Assembly: GCA_019745195.1 (NCBI GenBank)
Contig: JAIETL010000002.1
Span: 122,389-186,388 of the forward strand
DNA length: 64,000 nt
Direction: 5' to 3'
DNA from: Beijerinckiaceae bacterium
GTDB taxonomy: Bacteria > Pseudomonadota > Alphaproteobacteria > Rhizobiales > Beijerinckiaceae
Below the pieces are notes generated by a model. The model ran no database searches and was not told where the DNA came from. It worked only from the letters and a program-made list of their open reading frames with translations. Each line of letters opens with the position of its first letter. Position 1 is the first letter of the stretch. Made by a program: the position numbers and the translations under genes. Of the stretch, positions 1 to 10,495 are shown one piece after another.

Positions 1-974
1 CAGCGGCCGATCAGATGGGTGATCCAGGTCGCGAGCGCCGCATAGAGGAACGTCGCCCAGAAGATGAAGCCGGGGATGACGATGTCGGTGCCGGGCACGC
101 GGATCGTCACAGGCAGGTTCCACAGGATGATCGCGAACGAGACCAGCGTGGAAATCTGCGTCAGCAGGGTCAGCGAGAAGGCGTAGGTCTGGTTCAGGAA
201 GGCGCGCGTGTCTTCGGCGATGCGCTGGTCGGGGTTGTCGGCCGTGCCGGCGAGCGACATGCGGTAATGCGCGCCCGCCGAAAGCCAGCGCCGGTTGTAG
301 TCGGCCGCCATGTACTCGCGCCAGCGGATCAGCAGCACGCTGTTGGCGACGATCTCGATCAGGTTCGTCACCACCGAGATCGTGGCCCAGACGCCGAACA
401 CCCAGATGAGCTGGTACCAGAACGCCGACACGTCGTAGTTCTGCAGCGCGTTGTAGAAGTCGCGGTAGAAGAAGTTGAGTCTCAGCGCGATGCCGACCTG
501 CGCCTGATTGAGCACGATCAGGAACACCAGCAGCGCGACCGCCGAATGACCGAGGCTGACGCTGAACTTGCCCAGCGGCCAGAAATTCAGCGTCGAGCGT
601 TCCTCCGCCAGGAAATAGGGCGAGGCGATGCGGGCGATGCGCTGCACCACCGGCGCGAATGAGATCAGATAGATCAGGGTGCCGAAGACCGCGACCGTCG
701 TCGGCAGGCTGGCCGGCGGGGCGACCGCGCTCCAGTTCGCCGGCCAGAAGCCGAGTTGCGCCAGCACCGCGCCCGCACCGAAGACGACATATTCCGTGCC
801 GAAGATCGCGGAGAATATCTTCAGGAAATAGGGGATGCCGGTGGAGCGGAACACGGCCGCCGCCAGCAGCAGGCCGACCACGCCCATGCCGATCATGCCG
901 GCGCTGCCGGCCTTGGTTCCCACGCCGAGCGCGATCACGGCCAGCACGGCGACGGCAAAGCTCAACGGACGCAT
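1..974 (-). CDS. SbmA/BacA-type ABC transporter, membrane domain (3' end outside window)
   Basis: Only the N-terminal 324 codons are present; the gene runs off the left edge. The start is the ATG at 974 (MRPLSFAV). The visible part is mostly hydrophobic, with several membrane segments in the first 240 residues. It carries the motifs 'NFFYRDFYNAL' and 'DNPDQRIAED', which mark the membrane domain of the YddA/SbmA/BacA group of ABC transporters. In that family this domain is often fused to a C-terminal ATPase; that part would lie outside the window. Family members move peptides, bleomycin or cobalamin across the inner membrane, and rhizobial BacA homologues matter for surviving host peptides. 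The substrate here is unknown. Confidence 0.8.
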   Translation of the reverse strand, partial: MRPLSFAVAVLAVIALGVGTKAGSAGMIGMGVVGLLLAAAVFRSTGIPYFLKIFSAIFGTEYVVFGAGAVLAQLGFWPANWSAVAPPASLPTTVAVFGTLIYLISFAPVVQRIARIASPYFLAEERSTLNFWPLGKFSVSLGHSAVALLVFLIVLNQAQVGIALRLNFFYRDFYNALQNYDVSAFWYQLIWVFGVWATISVVTNLIEIVANSVLLIRWREYMAADYNRRWLSAGAHYRMSLAGTADNPDQRIAEDTRAFLNQTYAFSLTLLTQISTLVSFAIILWNLPVTIRVPGTDIVIPGFIFWATFLYAALATWITHLIGR

Positions 975-1052
975 CGGCACTATCCTGACAGGGGAAAGCT
1001 CGCGACGGACGCCGCGATTCGAACCATGATCCAGTGCAGCGCAACAGACAAG

Positions 1053-1077
1053 AAAGCCCGGCTCAAGGCCGGGCTTT
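1053..1077 (-). terminator. rho-independent terminator after the DoxX gene
   Basis: GCCCGGC and GCCGGGC arms enclose a short TCAAG loop, and the minus-strand copy ends in a short T-rich run (GGCTTTCT). It lies 27 bases past the stop of the DoxX gene and before the ABC exporter start. Confidence 0.7.
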
Positions 1078-1103
1078 CCACATCAGCGCATTGTGATCGC
1101 GGC

Positions 1104-1487
1104 TCAGGCGCGGTCGAGCGACCAGCGGCCGGGGCCGGCGGCGAAGAGCACGAGGAAGCCGCCGGCCACCGCCAGGTTCTTCATGAACAGGAGCTGCTGC
1201 ATCCGGTCCGGGGCGGAATGGAACAGGATGGTCGCGATGATGGTGAAGCCGAACAGGGCGAGCGCGACCAGCCGCGTCTTGAAACCGACGACGATCATCA
1301 GGCCGCCGACCAGCTCGAGCAGGATGACGGCGGGAAGCAGGATGCCGGGCACGCCCTGCGCGGCCATATAGGACTGGGTCCCGGCATAGCCACCGATCTT
1401 GGAGTAGCCGCCCATGACGAACATCAGGGCGAGCAGGATGCGGCCGACGAGCTTGGCGGAATCGGTCAGGGCGGGCGAGGTCAGCAT
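1104..1487 (-). CDS. DoxX family membrane protein
   Basis: This is a 127-residue protein with four predicted membrane helices. It has the family features 'GRILLALMFVMGGYSKIGG' near residues 15-33 and a glycine-rich 'LELVGGLMIVVG' helix near 58-69. DoxX proteins are small inner-membrane proteins; some relatives take part in thiol or quinone redox balance, but the role of this branch is not settled. The gene stands alone, with a hairpin terminator just downstream and 153 bases separating it from the PhnD-like gene upstream, so it is probably transcribed on its own. Confidence 0.85.
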   Translation of the reverse strand: MLTSPALTDSAKLVGRILLALMFVMGGYSKIGGYAGTQSYMAAQGVPGILLPAVILLELVGGLMIVVGFKTRLVALALFGFTIIATILFHSAPDRMQQLLFMKNLAVAGGFLVLFAAGPGRWSLDRA

Positions 1488-1640
1488 GGGGTGTCCTTTC
1501 GGCGGGGCCGGTTCTTGACGTGAGGCGATGCTCTACCGTCAGAACCGACAAATTGAAAGGATTTAACCGGCAAATGCTATTTGCGGCACTGCAATATTCG
1601 TCGATTTAAGGCCATTCTGGAGCGATTCCAGAAATGGAGC

Positions 1641-2555
1641 TCAGCCGCCCGGCTTCTGCTTGCGCCGGGCCTCGAGCTCCTCGGTCACGGCGATCACGTC
1701 GAGATAGTCCTCGTGTCTGGCCGGTGCGTAAGCCGAGACCTGGCCGTCGGTGAAGGTCCTGAACACCTCGGGAGCGTCGGTCTTCATCGCCATCATCGCC
1801 GCGACGAAGTCGCGCTTGAGCCCCTCGGGCAGGTTGGCCCGGGTCGAGAACGGGCTCGCCGGGATCAGCGGCGAGGTCCAGATCACCCGCGTCGAGCCCT
1901 GGGGGATCATGCCCCGGCCGGCGAGCCGCTGTACCACGCCCGAATTCTCGTTGACCTGAAAGGTGGCGACCGCCTCGAACTGTCCGCGCACCAGCGCGAT
2001 CACCGAATTGTCGTGGCTGCCCGAGAACACCGTGCCGCTGAAATGGGCGGCCGGGTCGAATCCCTGCTTGCGCAGGTAATAGGACGGGAAGGCGTAGCCG
2101 GAGGTGGAGTTCGGATCGGCGAAGGCGAAAGTCCTGCCCTTCAGATCGGCAACCGTTTTGTAGGGGCTGTCAGCGCGCACGACGATGACGGAAAAATAGC
2201 CCTCCTGCCCGTTGTTGTCGATGTCGCGGAAGAGCGGCTGCAATTTGTCGCCGAGCACGCGCCGGCCGAGCGAATAGACCGCCGGCCCGAAGCGCGAGAA
2301 TTCGAGCTGGTCGGCCCGCATCGCCTCGACGAGGCCGGCATAGTCGCTGACCCGGTAGAGCCTCACGGGCACGCCGAGCGCCCTGGTCAGATAGTCGATC
2401 ACCGGCTGGGTGCGGGCCAGCGCGGCCGCCTCGTTCTCGGCGGACGACACGCCGAAGCGGATTTCCCTGATCGTCTGCCGCCAGTCGGCCTGGGCGAGCG
2501 CGGGAAGGGCGGATATCGCAGGCAAGGCGGCGAGCAGCGAGCGGCGCGTGATCAT
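1641..2555 (-). CDS. PhnD-like phosphate/phosphonate-type periplasmic binding protein
   Basis: This 304-residue protein has a signal peptide (MITRRSLLAALPAISALPALA) with a twin arginine. The ATG at 2555 is chosen because an AGGAG box sits just ahead of it; an in-frame extension to 2597 would put 14 charged residues before the signal. The body matches the PhnD/phosphite-binding fold, with 'IRFGVSSAENEAAALARTQP' at the mature start and 'DPNSTSGYAFPSYYL' near residues 130-145, a classic motif for binding a phosphonate-like oxyanion. No ATPase or permease is nearby, so it is either an orphan binding protein or works with a transporter elsewhere. The ligand is not known. Confidence 0.85.
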   Translation of the reverse strand: MITRRSLLAALPAISALPALAQADWRQTIREIRFGVSSAENEAAALARTQPVIDYLTRALGVPVRLYRVSDYAGLVEAMRADQLEFSRFGPAVYSLGRRVLGDKLQPLFRDIDNNGQEGYFSVIVVRADSPYKTVADLKGRTFAFADPNSTSGYAFPSYYLRKQGFDPAAHFSGTVFSGSHDNSVIALVRGQFEAVATFQVNENSGVVQRLAGRGMIPQGSTRVIWTSPLIPASPFSTRANLPEGLKRDFVAAMMAMKTDAPEVFRTFTDGQVSAYAPARHEDYLDVIAVTEELEARRKQKPGG

Positions 2556-2647
2556 GTCGGGCTCCTTGTCGGAAGCCGACACAATGCGCTCGCGCATTGG
2601 TCAAACGCGCAACGATCGGATGTCGATGCGATGACGGCGCGCCGACG

Positions 2648-4828
2648 TCAGGCCGCCTGACGTCCCTGGGCTGCGCCGTCACGGGCCTCGTCTGCCCCGT
2701 CGAGCCTCGCCAGCGATTCCGCCAGCGTCGCCATTCGCTCCCGGCTTTCCGTAACGAGACGCGAGATGTCGCGGGCGGATTCGGCCGATTGATGCGCCAG
2801 CGAGCGCACCTCTGCGGCCACGACGGCGAAGCCCTTGCCGGCGTCGCCGGCGCGCGCCGCCTCGACCGCCGCGTTCAGCGCCAGGATATTGGTCTGGAAG
2901 GCGATGTTGTCGATGTAGGAGACGATGTCGGCGATGCGCTGGCTCGATTGCAGCACGTCCTTCATCGCCACGCTGGTTTCGTCGACGGCGCGACGCCGGT
3001 CGGAGACGTCGATGCCGCACATCAGCACGCTGGCGACATTGCCCTGGATGTCGCGCAGGCCCGAGAAGACCGCGTCGAGCGCGAGATAGCCGCTCCTGGT
3101 CGGCCATTTCACCTCCCTGCGGATGCTTTCGCCGGCGCGCAACTGCCCGCAATCGGCGGAGGTCAGCAGGCGCTCGAGGTTCACGGCCGCGCCCTCGGTC
3201 TGCGCGTCCCATTTGACCAGCGCGGCATTGGCGGCCGAGATCGCTCCGTCGGGCTTCCATTCGGCCAGCGCGTTCGCCTCGCCGATGGTTTCCAGCTTCC
3301 TCGTGAAATCGAGCGCCCGCTGCTTGGTGTCGGTGACGTTCGCCTGGATCGAGATGAAGCGCTCGACCCGGCCATCCGCCCCCAGCACGGGGTTGATGGC
3401 GAGACTGATCCAGTAGGGCCTGCCGTCGCGCGAATAGTTGAGGATCTCCTCGTAGAAGGCCTCGCCGCGATCGAGCCTGGCGCGGATTCGCTTGACCGTC
3501 TCGGGATCGGTGTGCGGACCCTGGAGCACCTTGCCCGGGCTTTTCCCGATGACATCGGCCGATTTATAGCCGCTAAGCCGCTCGAAGCCGCTGTTGACAT
3601 ATTCGATCCGGCGCTGTGCGTCGGTGATGATCACGGAGTTGTCGGTGCCGTTGGCGACCAGCGACAACTGGTTCATCATCACGCGCCGCTCGACCTCGGC
3701 CGTGATGTCGGTCGCGTATTTGACCACCTTGAAGGGCGCGCCGTTGAGATCGAAGATCGGGTTATAGGACGCCTGGATCCAGACCTCGCGCCCGCCCTTG
3801 CCGCGCCGGCGGAACTCGCCCGCGACATACTCGCCGCGCGCCAGCGCCGCCCAGAACTCCCGATACTCCGCGCTCTGGGCCTCCGCCGGCGTCATGAACA
3901 TGCTGTGGTGCTGGCCGACGACCTCGGTGGCGGCATAGCCCACGGTGTCGAGAAAATTTGCGTTGGCGCTGAGGATCGTGCCGCGCAGATCGAACTCGAT
4001 CACGGCTTGCGACCGGCCGATCGCCGCGACCTGCCCGGCGTAGTCCACCAGCTTCAGCTTTGTCGCCGTCACGTCGCTGGCGAATTTGACGACCTTGAAC
4101 GGCTTGCCGTTGAGATCGAAGATCGGATTGTAGGACGCCTGGATCCAGACCTCGCGCCCGCTTTTGGTGAGGCGCTTGAACTCGGCGCTGAAGAATTCGC
4201 CCTTGCGCAGGCGGTTCCAGAACTCGCGATAGCTTTCGCTGGCGCGCTCTGTCGGCGCGACGAACATCTGGTGGTGACGTCCCTCCACCTCCGACAGACC
4301 ATACTCCATCAGCGTCAGGAAATTGGCGTTGGCCGCCAGGATGACGCCGTCGAGGTTGAACGAGATCACGGCCTGCGACCGGCCGATCGCCTCGATCTGG
4401 CCGGCATGGTCGGCGCTGCGCATCTTGGCCTGCGTAATGTCGGTCGCGAATTTGACGACCTTGTAGGGTTTGCCCTCGGCGTCGAGCATCGGGTTGTAGG
4501 TCGCCTGGATCCAGACCTCGCCGCCATCCTTGCGGATGCGCTTGTACTCGGCGGTTTCGAACTCGCCGCCGCGAAGCCTGCGCCAGAACTCGCGATAGGC
4601 GTCCGACTCACGCTCCTCCGCCGGAACGAAGATGCGGTGGTGCTGGCCCACGACCTCGTCGCGGGCATACTGCATCGCGTTCAGAAAATTGTCGTTCGCA
4701 TCGAGGATGCGGCCGTCCAGATCGAACTCGATCACGGCCTGCGAACGGCTGATTGCGGCGACTTTGGCTTCCAGCTCGCGGCGCGTCAGATCGACGGGCG
4801 GCGTCTTCGACGATCGAGAGAACATCAC
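2648..4828 (-). CDS. soluble methyl-accepting chemotaxis protein with five PAS domains
   Basis: The 726-residue protein has no signal peptide and no membrane segment, so it should be a cytoplasmic chemoreceptor. Three near-identical PAS+PAC units follow one another at about residues 26-377; each has 'SQAVI.F.L.G.IL.AN.NFL', a 'GxHHxxF' turn and a 'REFW..L..GE' block. A fourth PAS (about 390-505) and a more diverged fifth (about 512-615) follow. The signalling tip is at about 640-690 ([20 protein letters not shown]). The C terminus is short: the coiled-coil after the tip ends within some 40 residues. Family knowledge suggests redox, oxygen or small-ligand sensing through bound flavin or haem; cofactors cannot be read from sequence. 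Confidence 0.88.
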   Translation of the reverse strand: MMFSRSSKTPPVDLTRRELEAKVAAISRSQAVIEFDLDGRILDANDNFLNAMQYARDEVVGQHHRIFVPAEERESDAYREFWRRLRGGEFETAEYKRIRKDGGEVWIQATYNPMLDAEGKPYKVVKFATDITQAKMRSADHAGQIEAIGRSQAVISFNLDGVILAANANFLTLMEYGLSEVEGRHHQMFVAPTERASESYREFWNRLRKGEFFSAEFKRLTKSGREVWIQASYNPIFDLNGKPFKVVKFASDVTATKLKLVDYAGQVAAIGRSQAVIEFDLRGTILSANANFLDTVGYAATEVVGQHHSMFMTPAEAQSAEYREFWAALARGEYVAGEFRRRGKGGREVWIQASYNPIFDLNGAPFKVVKYATDITAEVERRVMMNQLSLVANGTDNSVIITDAQRRIEYVNSGFERLSGYKSADVIGKSPGKVLQGPHTDPETVKRIRARLDRGEAFYEEILNYSRDGRPYWISLAINPVLGADGRVERFISIQANVTDTKQRALDFTRKLETIGEANALAEWKPDGAISAANAALVKWDAQTEGAAVNLERLLTSADCGQLRAGESIRREVKWPTRSGYLALDAVFSGLRDIQGNVASVLMCGIDVSDRRRAVDETSVAMKDVLQSSQRIADIVSYIDNIAFQTNILALNAAVEAARAGDAGKGFAVVAAEVRSLAHQSAESARDISRLVTESRERMATLAESLARLDGADEARDGAAQGRQAA

Positions 4829-5130
4829 GGATTCAGCCCCCCTTGGCCTGGGTGGCGCAAAATGTCGATTCTACAACCGTGGATAGAATCGCGCCCCCTG
4901 ATCACAATCGCGTTGAATGGTTTACGAATTGTGAAAAGCGGACAGTTTCCGCAGCAAGAGGACGAAATCTGTTACGTTGGACCGCCGGAAGCGCGTCCAA
5001 AACATGGTCGCCATGCGCAAGACAGATACCGCACGTCGACGTCTCCAGCGCAATTACAACTATGGATTGCGGACATGAAAGAAGGCCCGGCTTTCGCCGG
5101 GCCTTCCATGACGTTCGCGAGAGCGATGAA
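4829..5130. other. intergenic region between the chemoreceptor and groEL
   Basis: These 302 bases hold the groEL terminator hairpin at the right end and must hold the promoter of the minus-strand chemoreceptor gene. The stretch is more AT-rich than the genes around it. I see no convincing gene, RNA or repeat in it. Confidence 0.6.
5081..5107 (-). terminator. groESL operon terminator
   Basis: Perfect 11-base arms (GAAGGCCCGGC / GCCGGGCCTTC) with a TTTC loop lie 24 bases after the groEL stop. The minus-strand copy is followed by CTTTCA. Confidence 0.8.
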
Positions 5131-6783
<1,653 letters not shown>

Positions 6784-6816
6784 TTATGAAATGACGGGAA
6801 GAGCGGTCTCAGGCGT

Positions 6817-7104
6817 TCAGCCGATGACGCCCATGATGTCGGATTCCTTCATGATCAGGAGATCCTGGCCATCGATCTTGACCTCGGTGCCCGACCACTT
6901 GCCGAACAGGACGCGGTCGCCGGCCTTGACGTCGAGCTTGATCAGCTTGCCGTCTTCATCGCGGTTGCCGGGGCCGACCGAGACGACCTCGCCCTCTTGG
7001 GGCTTTTCCTTGGCGGTATCGGGGATGATGATGCCACCCTTGGTCTTCTCCTCGCCATCAAGGCGGCGGACCACGACGCGGTCATGCAAAGGACGGAACT
7101 TCAT
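6817..7104 (-). CDS. groS: co-chaperonin GroES
   Basis: The protein is 95 residues, the normal GroES size. It starts [19 protein letters not shown], carries the mobile-loop segment '[18 protein letters not shown]' and ends '[12 protein letters not shown]'. The ATG at 7104 is chosen on family alignment; an upstream in-frame start at 7254 would add 50 unrelated residues and run across the CIRCE operator. GroES caps the GroEL ring. The gene leads the groESL operon. Confidence 0.97.
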   Translation of the reverse strand: MKFRPLHDRVVVRRLDGEEKTKGGIIIPDTAKEKPQEGEVVSVGPGNRDEDGKLIKLDVKAGDRVLFGKWSGTEVKIDGQDLLIMKESDIMGVIG

Positions 7105-7172
7105 GGTTTCGTCTTCCTCTTGGATCGAAATTTGGTGCGGGCCGCGCGGACGGCGCCCGCGACGGGCATCTG

Positions 7173-7199
7173 TTAGCAGTCGGTTGATGAGAGTGCCAA
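7173..7199 (-). promoter_or_regulatory. CIRCE operator (HrcA binding site)
   Basis: On the minus strand the site reads TTGGCACTC, nine bases, then GACTGCTAA. The consensus is TTAGCACTC-N9-GAGTGCTAA, so each arm carries one difference. It lies 69 bases before the groES start and just downstream of a promoter-like pair, the expected place for HrcA repression of groESL. Confidence 0.85.
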
Positions 7200-7211
7200 C
7201 GGATGGCGCGG

Positions 7212-7239
7212 AGATAGGCGCGGGGCTTGGCGGAGTCAA
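7212..7239 (-). promoter_or_regulatory. groESL promoter
   Basis: On the minus strand TTGACT and CTATCT are separated by 16 bases, close to the alphaproteobacterial housekeeping pattern (TTGAC ... CTATAT). The -10 lies 12 bases upstream of the CIRCE operator, so HrcA would cover the transcription start. The leading C of CTTGACT also resembles an RpoH -35, so dual control is possible. Confidence 0.55.
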
Positions 7240-7330
7240 GGAAGCATCGCGCATGAAGGTGAATTCCGGCGCGATGCCTGGGGCGGCCGGCCGGCTGCCA
7301 ATTCCAAGACGAACACGCTAGCATGGCAGG

Positions 7331-7798
7331 ATGACGACGCCTCCTCACGATCCCCGGCCCGACCCTCGCCTCGACGACATCGCCCGCTCCTGCGTCGCGC
7401 TGCATGTGCGCATGACCGCGCGCGCCGTGACGCGGGCCTATGACGAGGCGATGCGCCCGAGTGGGCTCAAGATCACGCAGTTCGTCCTGCTCTCGGCGCT
7501 CAGCACGGGCGCCTGGCGCTCGGTCACGGAACTTGCCGAGCGCTTCGCGCTGGAGCGGACCTCGCTGACGCGCAATCTCCAGCTTCTGGCGGCCGAAGGG
7601 CTGGTCGAGCCGGTGGTCTGCAAGGGGCGCGCCTCGATCTACGCCGTCACCGAAAAGGGCAGGGCGGCGATCGAGGCCGCGATCCCCTATTGGCGCACGG
7701 CGCAGCAGCGCATCGAGAGCGGGCTCGGCGAAGCGCGTTGGGGTGAGACCCGCGAGGGCCTGAAGGCGCTGCGCCGGATCGCGCGGCAGCCAGGTTGA
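7331..7798 (+). CDS. MarR family transcriptional regulator
   Basis: This is a 155-residue winged-helix protein. The core pattern is 'LKITQFVLLSALS' followed by 'SVTELAERFALERTSLTRNLQLLAAEGLV' split over two helices at about 60-90, then the wing 'ASIYAVTEKGRAAIEAA', all typical of MarR. MarR proteins bind DNA as dimers and usually repress genes next to them until a phenolic or similar ligand binds. It is divergent from groES and lies 69 bases upstream of a PaaI-type thioesterase on the same strand, a possible target or operon partner. The ligand is unknown. Confidence 0.92.
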   Translation: MTTPPHDPRPDPRLDDIARSCVALHVRMTARAVTRAYDEAMRPSGLKITQFVLLSALSTGAWRSVTELAERFALERTSLTRNLQLLAAEGLVEPVVCKGRASIYAVTEKGRAAIEAAIPYWRTAQQRIESGLGEARWGETREGLKALRRIARQPG

Positions 7799-7867
7799 AG
7801 CGAGAGGCGGCTTGACGACAACGCGGCGCGAGCTATCGTGCATCTACACGGAAGCGACGAGGCGGCG

Positions 7868-8347
7868 ATGTCGGGCGAAGGCGGAGTGGTGACGCGCGAG
7901 GTTCTCCTCGCTCAGGACGGCCTGAGTTTCCTGCGGGGGCTTCTCGATGGTTCGCATCCGCCCGCGCCCTTCGCGCTGTCGACCGACATGCGCCTCATCG
8001 AGGCCGACGAGGGCCGCGTCGTCTTCACCGGCACGCCCTCGGCCCGCTTCTTCAACCCGCTCGGCACGATCCATGGCGGCTGGACCGCGACGATCCTCGA
8101 TTCCGCCATGGCCTGCGCCGCCCATTCGACGCTGAAAGCGGGCGAAGGCTACACCACGCTGGAGATGAAGCTGAACTACGTCCGCGCCGTGATGCCCGAG
8201 AGCGGCGTCGTGCGCTGCGAGGGCAAGCTGATCCATCGCGGCGGGACGGTGATCACGACGGAAGGGCGGCTGGTGGACGAGCGCGGCAGGCTGCTCGCGC
8301 ATGGGACGGAGACGTGTTTGGTGCTGGCGGTGAGGGCGAAGGGCTGA
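7868..8347 (+). CDS. PaaI family acyl-CoA thioesterase (hotdog fold)
   Basis: The 159-residue protein has the hotdog helix signature 'NPLGTIHGGWTATILDSAMA' at about residues 61-80, where the HGG turn and the Asp contribute to the thioesterase active site in PaaI proteins. It probably hydrolyses a small or aromatic acyl-CoA in the cytoplasm. The ATG at 7868 has GAGG a few bases ahead and is preferred to an in-frame GTG at 7838. The MarR gene lies directly upstream on the same strand, which fits local control of aromatic acyl-CoA metabolism, though no other such genes are here. Confidence 0.85.
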   Translation: MSGEGGVVTREVLLAQDGLSFLRGLLDGSHPPAPFALSTDMRLIEADEGRVVFTGTPSARFFNPLGTIHGGWTATILDSAMACAAHSTLKAGEGYTTLEMKLNYVRAVMPESGVVRCEGKLIHRGGTVITTEGRLVDERGRLLAHGTETCLVLAVRAKG

Positions 8348-8350
8348 GCC

Positions 8351-9193
8351 CTACCGCCGGCTCACGGCAATCGCCCCCGCCACGATCAGCAACGCCCCCG
8401 CATAGGTCGTGATCAGCGGCACCTCGCCGAACATCGCGTAGCCGAGCAGGCTCGCCCAGATCAGCGCGGTGTATTCGATCGGCGCGAGTCGCGAGGCCTC
8501 GGCGCGGGCGAAGGCCGAGGTCAGCATCAGATGGCCGCCGACGGCGAGCAGCCCGGCGAGGCCATAGGCGGCGAGATCGGCCGGCGTCATCGGCACGAAG
8601 GCGAGCATGGCGGGATTTGCGAGACAGAGCGCCGGGCCGCAATTCTGGAACACCACGATGATCGCGGGATGCTCCTTCAGCGCGATGCGCCGCAGCAGGA
8701 TCAGGTTGAAGGCATAGGCCACGGCCGAGAACAGGGCGGCGGCGACGCCGAGTTCGGCGCTGGGCAGATGTCCCTGCAGCCGGGGCCAGACCATCACCAG
8801 CATGCCGGCGACGCCGAAACCGAGTGCAGTGAAGATGCGGCTGTCGAGCTTCTCCTTCAGCAGCAGGCCTCCGAGAAAAGCCACGAAAACCGGGGCGAGG
8901 AAGGACAGCGTCAGCGCCTCCGCCAGCGGCAGCACGGAGATCGAATAGAAGAAGCTGCCGGCCGTCACGACGACGACCGGCACGCGGATGGCGTTGCCGA
9001 TCAGGCTCGCGCGCGTCGGAAAAGCGGGGCGCGCGATCGCCAGCACGGCGAGCGACACCAGCCCGCCCATGGCGAAGCGCATGAACAGCGCCACGATGAA
9101 GGGATGCTCGCGCATCTGCCCCTTGATCACGGCGTCCATCGCGGTCAGCAGCGCGATGCCGAGCGCGGCGCGCAGCGCGGTCGTCAGGCTCAT
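8351..9193 (-). CDS. DMT superfamily (EamA) inner-membrane transporter
   Basis: The protein is 280 residues with about ten hydrophobic segments in two EamA repeats. Features include 'GSFFYSISVLPLAEALTL' near residue 80 and 'APIEYTALIWASLLGYAMFGE' split near 225-245, both typical of RhaT/EamA permeases. Such proteins export amino acids or other metabolites. The ATG at 9193 overlaps the stop of the upstream GNAT gene by four bases (ATGA), so the two are translationally coupled. The substrate is not predictable. Confidence 0.9.
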   Translation of the reverse strand: MSLTTALRAALGIALLTAMDAVIKGQMREHPFIVALFMRFAMGGLVSLAVLAIARPAFPTRASLIGNAIRVPVVVVTAGSFFYSISVLPLAEALTLSFLAPVFVAFLGGLLLKEKLDSRIFTALGFGVAGMLVMVWPRLQGHLPSAELGVAAALFSAVAYAFNLILLRRIALKEHPAIIVVFQNCGPALCLANPAMLAFVPMTPADLAAYGLAGLLAVGGHLMLTSAFARAEASRLAPIEYTALIWASLLGYAMFGEVPLITTYAGALLIVAGAIAVSRR

Positions 9194-9708
9194 GGCCTGT
9201 GGCCGGCGAGAGGCCTGTCGGTCAGCGCTTTGCGGAAGTGGTACTCCCAGGTTGCCGAGACGTCGGCGAGGTAGCGCTCGCCCGGCCAGCGCACGAAGCC
9301 GAGCTTCTCGTAGAAGCGGTGCCCGCGCGCGAAACGGCTGTCCGACCACAGCATCATTTCGGCGAAGCGGCCAGCCTCCGCGAAGGCGAGCGCGCGGGCA
9401 AACAGCGCCTGCGCCAACCCCGAGCCGCGAAAGGCCGGATCGGCATAAACCTTGAAGATCTCGACCGCGTTCTGCTCGGGCACCGGCACGACGCCGAGCG
9501 AGCCGGCTATGCTGCCGCCGGGCGCATCCGCCACCCAGAGCCGTCCGCCCTTGACGGCGAAATGCGTCGCCGGCGCGCGCAGTTCTGGAAACTCCGCCCA
9601 TTCGAACAGGCAGTCCGGATACTCGGCGAAGCTCGCGGCGATCAGCGCGGCCAGCGGCTGGGAGTCGCTGTCGCGGGCATCGCGGATCGGGGGCAGGGCG
9701 GCGGTCAT
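9190..9708 (-). CDS. GNAT family N-acetyltransferase
   Basis: This 172-residue protein shows the acetyl-CoA binding pattern of motif A, 'DPAFRGSGLAQALFARAL' at about 90-107 (R-G-S-G-L-A), and the C-terminal 'RGHRFYEKLGFV' of motif B. The ATG at 9708 is used; a start at 9780 would add 24 Arg/Ala-rich residues not typical of the family. It overlaps the DMT permease start by ATGA. A GNAT enzyme paired with an exporter often means acetylation plus export of an amine or amino acid, but the acceptor here is unknown. Confidence 0.87.
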   Translation of the reverse strand: MTAALPPIRDARDSDSQPLAALIAASFAEYPDCLFEWAEFPELRAPATHFAVKGGRLWVADAPGGSIAGSLGVVPVPEQNAVEIFKVYADPAFRGSGLAQALFARALAFAEAGRFAEMMLWSDSRFARGHRFYEKLGFVRWPGERYLADVSATWEYHFRKALTDRPLAGHRP

Positions 9709-9841
9709 GACTCTGGCAATAGCGGCAGCGCGTCGCGCGCGACAGGGGGCGGGCAGGGCGGTCCTATTCGGCGCACGCATGCCGGGTTGCCGGAGAGCGG
9801 CCCGCGTTTTCAGCCATGGCGCATTGCGCTATGATGCGCGC

Positions 9842-10138
9842 ATGAAACGCGAGATCGCCCTGCGCGAACTGAACCAGCGAGCCGACGCCCTCAGGGCGAT
9901 GGGCGCGACCTCGCTTTACCTGTTCGGCTCCACGGTGCGCGACGAGGCGGCCGAGGGCAGCGATATCGACCTGTTCATCGACTATGATCGCGACAGCCGG
10001 TTTTCGCTGCTCGATCTGGTCGGAATCAAGCTCTTTCTGGAAGATGAACTGCACCTGCCGATCGACGTTACGACACGCGACAGCCTCCACCCCTTGCTAA
10101 GCGAGCGCATTCAGCAGGACGCGGTCAGGGTTTTCTGA
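9842..10138 (+). CDS. mntA: MntA-type nucleotidyltransferase antitoxin
   Basis: This is a 98-residue minimal nucleotidyltransferase. The active-site motif 'LFGSTVRDEAAEGSDIDLFI' (GS-x10-DxD) lies at about 28-47 and is intact. In MNT/HEPN modules this protein neutralises the HepT ribonuclease, in studied cases by adding AMP to a tyrosine of HepT. The ATG at 9842 is the first Met giving the family length. Its stop overlaps the HepT start by one base (TGATG), the expected operon layout. The module sits between GNAT/DMT genes and a TauE gene. Confidence 0.88.
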   Translation: MKREIALRELNQRADALRAMGATSLYLFGSTVRDEAAEGSDIDLFIDYDRDSRFSLLDLVGIKLFLEDELHLPIDVTTRDSLHPLLSERIQQDAVRVF

Positions 10139-10491
10139 TGAAGCGCAACCCGCTCGTTTTCGTCTTCGATATTGAGGCCGCCATTGCGGGAATTATCGAA
10201 GCGACGGACGGAAAGACGCTCGATGAGTTCAAGGCCGACTGGTTGATGCGCCATGGCGTTCAGCGTGGCATTGAAATCATCTCGGAGGCCACTCGCCATC
10301 TTCGTCTAGACCTTTTGGCGCGTTATCCAGAGATTGCCTGGCCGAAGGTCCGTGCGGTCGGCAACGTCCTGCGTCACGAATATCAAAGCATCTCGGACGA
10401 CGTCATCTGGAGTGTCGTCAAGGACGAGTTTCCGCGCCTGCGAGCCGTGATGGTGCTCATCCGTTCCGAACTCGAAACCGGTCCGGGCTAA
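10138..10491 (+). CDS. hepT: HepT-like HEPN ribonuclease toxin
   Basis: This 117-residue all-helical HEPN/DUF86 protein is translationally coupled to MntA. The C-terminal block 'RAVGNVLRHEYQSI' (about 80-93) matches the family segment that holds the HxY part of the catalytic RX4-6HXY motif. Five residues before His the usual Arg is Gly; the nearest arginines are just before the His and eight residues before it. HepT toxins cut RNA when free of antitoxin. Base composition is lower in GC than in neighbouring genes, consistent with transfer. Confidence 0.85.
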   Translation: MKRNPLVFVFDIEAAIAGIIEATDGKTLDEFKADWLMRHGVQRGIEIISEATRHLRLDLLARYPEIAWPKVRAVGNVLRHEYQSISDDVIWSVVKDEFPRLRAVMVLIRSELETGPG

Positions 10492-10495
10492 CGCC

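Noticed and set aside
15..1551. Long plus-strand open frames rich in Arg, Asp, His and Gly opposite the first two genes
   Set aside because: They are antisense shadows produced by high GC codon usage; their amino-acid composition is unnatural, while the minus-strand frames match known families.
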